Below, piece after piece: positions 63,894 to 64,000 of a DNA stretch of 64,000 nt. The notes below the pieces were generated by a model. The model ran no database searches. It was not told the origin of the DNA and saw only the letters and a list, made by a program, of their open reading frames with translations. The position numbers were made by a program, and so were the translations under genes. The DNA is taken from the NCBI RefSeq assembly GCF_050587365.1, contig NZ_JBOBFV010000001.1, positions 1,240,001 through 1,304,000 on the forward strand, written 5' to 3'. The stretch's first letter is position 1. Every line of letters begins with the position of its first letter. This DNA is from Plantibacter auratus (GTDB lineage Bacteria > Actinomycetota > Actinomycetes > Actinomycetales > Microbacteriaceae).

Positions 63894-64000
63894 TTAGATC
63901 TCGTCGATGGACGACGACTCGAACCTGGAGGAAATGTTGATCCCGAGCTCCTCGGCGGCGCGGAACGCGTCGTCGTCGGTGTCGCGCAGGCTCACCGCGG
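63894..64000 (-). CDS. rpoB: RNA polymerase subunit beta, 3' end
   Basis: The last 34 codons of the beta subunit plus the stop. They read LRDTDDDAFRAAEELGINIS, then SRFESSSIDEI, the C-terminus typical of actinobacterial RpoB. The rest lies beyond the right edge. It precedes rpoC by 45 nt in the standard order. Confidence 0.95.
   Translation of the reverse strand, partial: AVSLRDTDDDAFRAAEELGINISSRFESSSIDEI

Overview
The window is high-GC DNA from an actinobacterium, most likely the family Microbacteriaceae. The evidence is ribosomal proteins with long Ala/Lys/Glu-rich tails, common GTG and TTG starts, -10 boxes of the TANNNT type, and a FHA/kinase-rich type VII secretion (T7SS) neighbourhood. 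I cannot name the genus. Both edges cut genes: truA on the left and rpoB on the right. All genes but one lie on the minus strand, so transcription runs from high to low coordinates.

Layout in transcription order (high to low). rpoB (3' end) and rpoC end in two tandem perfect hairpins. Next come a small anchored protein (59057-59824) and the only plus-strand gene, a secreted TIG/amidase protein (58047-59042). From 57.8 to 27 kb lies an accessory block built around a variant T7SS. It holds two polytopic membrane proteins, a FHA protein, a WXG-like protein, a 774-residue candidate substrate and a lipoprotein. It continues with an EssC/EccC-type ATPase that carries fused ubiquitin-like and FHA domains, and a WXG100 protein followed by a U-tract terminator. 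A tightly overlapped operon follows: WXG-like protein, EspG-like chaperone candidate, alpha/beta hydrolase, lipoprotein, PP2C phosphatase, FHA protein, Ser/Thr kinase, and FHA-like protein with a possible HTH. Next is a 1752-residue Ig-like/Fn3 surface protein, then MoxR ATPase, DUF58, a transglutaminase-fold protein lacking its catalytic triad, and an unrecognised protein. The block ends with a Gln/Tyr/Gly-repeat membrane-anchored protein.

Below 25.5 kb is core translation machinery: rpsL-rpsG-fusA-tuf (str operon), a DUF4012 membrane protein, then the S10, spc and alpha clusters (rpsJ through rplQ, including secY, adk, map, an aminotransferase IV, infA, rpmJ and rpoA), a two-domain GNAT acetyltransferase and truA. 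The accessory block therefore separates rpoC from rpsL. rpsN and rpsD, often found between rplE/rpsH and between rpsK/rpoA, are absent from those places, and strong hairpins stand there instead.

The most interesting signal is a perfect palindrome, GGGGAGNNCTCCCC, found at three promoters: upstream of the WXG100 gene, the WXG-like/substrate/ATPase operon, and the Gln-rich anchored protein. Each copy lies 24-25 nt upstream of a -10-like hexamer that has no good -35 box. This is the geometry of an activator site near -42. It predicts a dedicated regulator that ties the secretion locus to the Gln-rich protein about 20 kb away.
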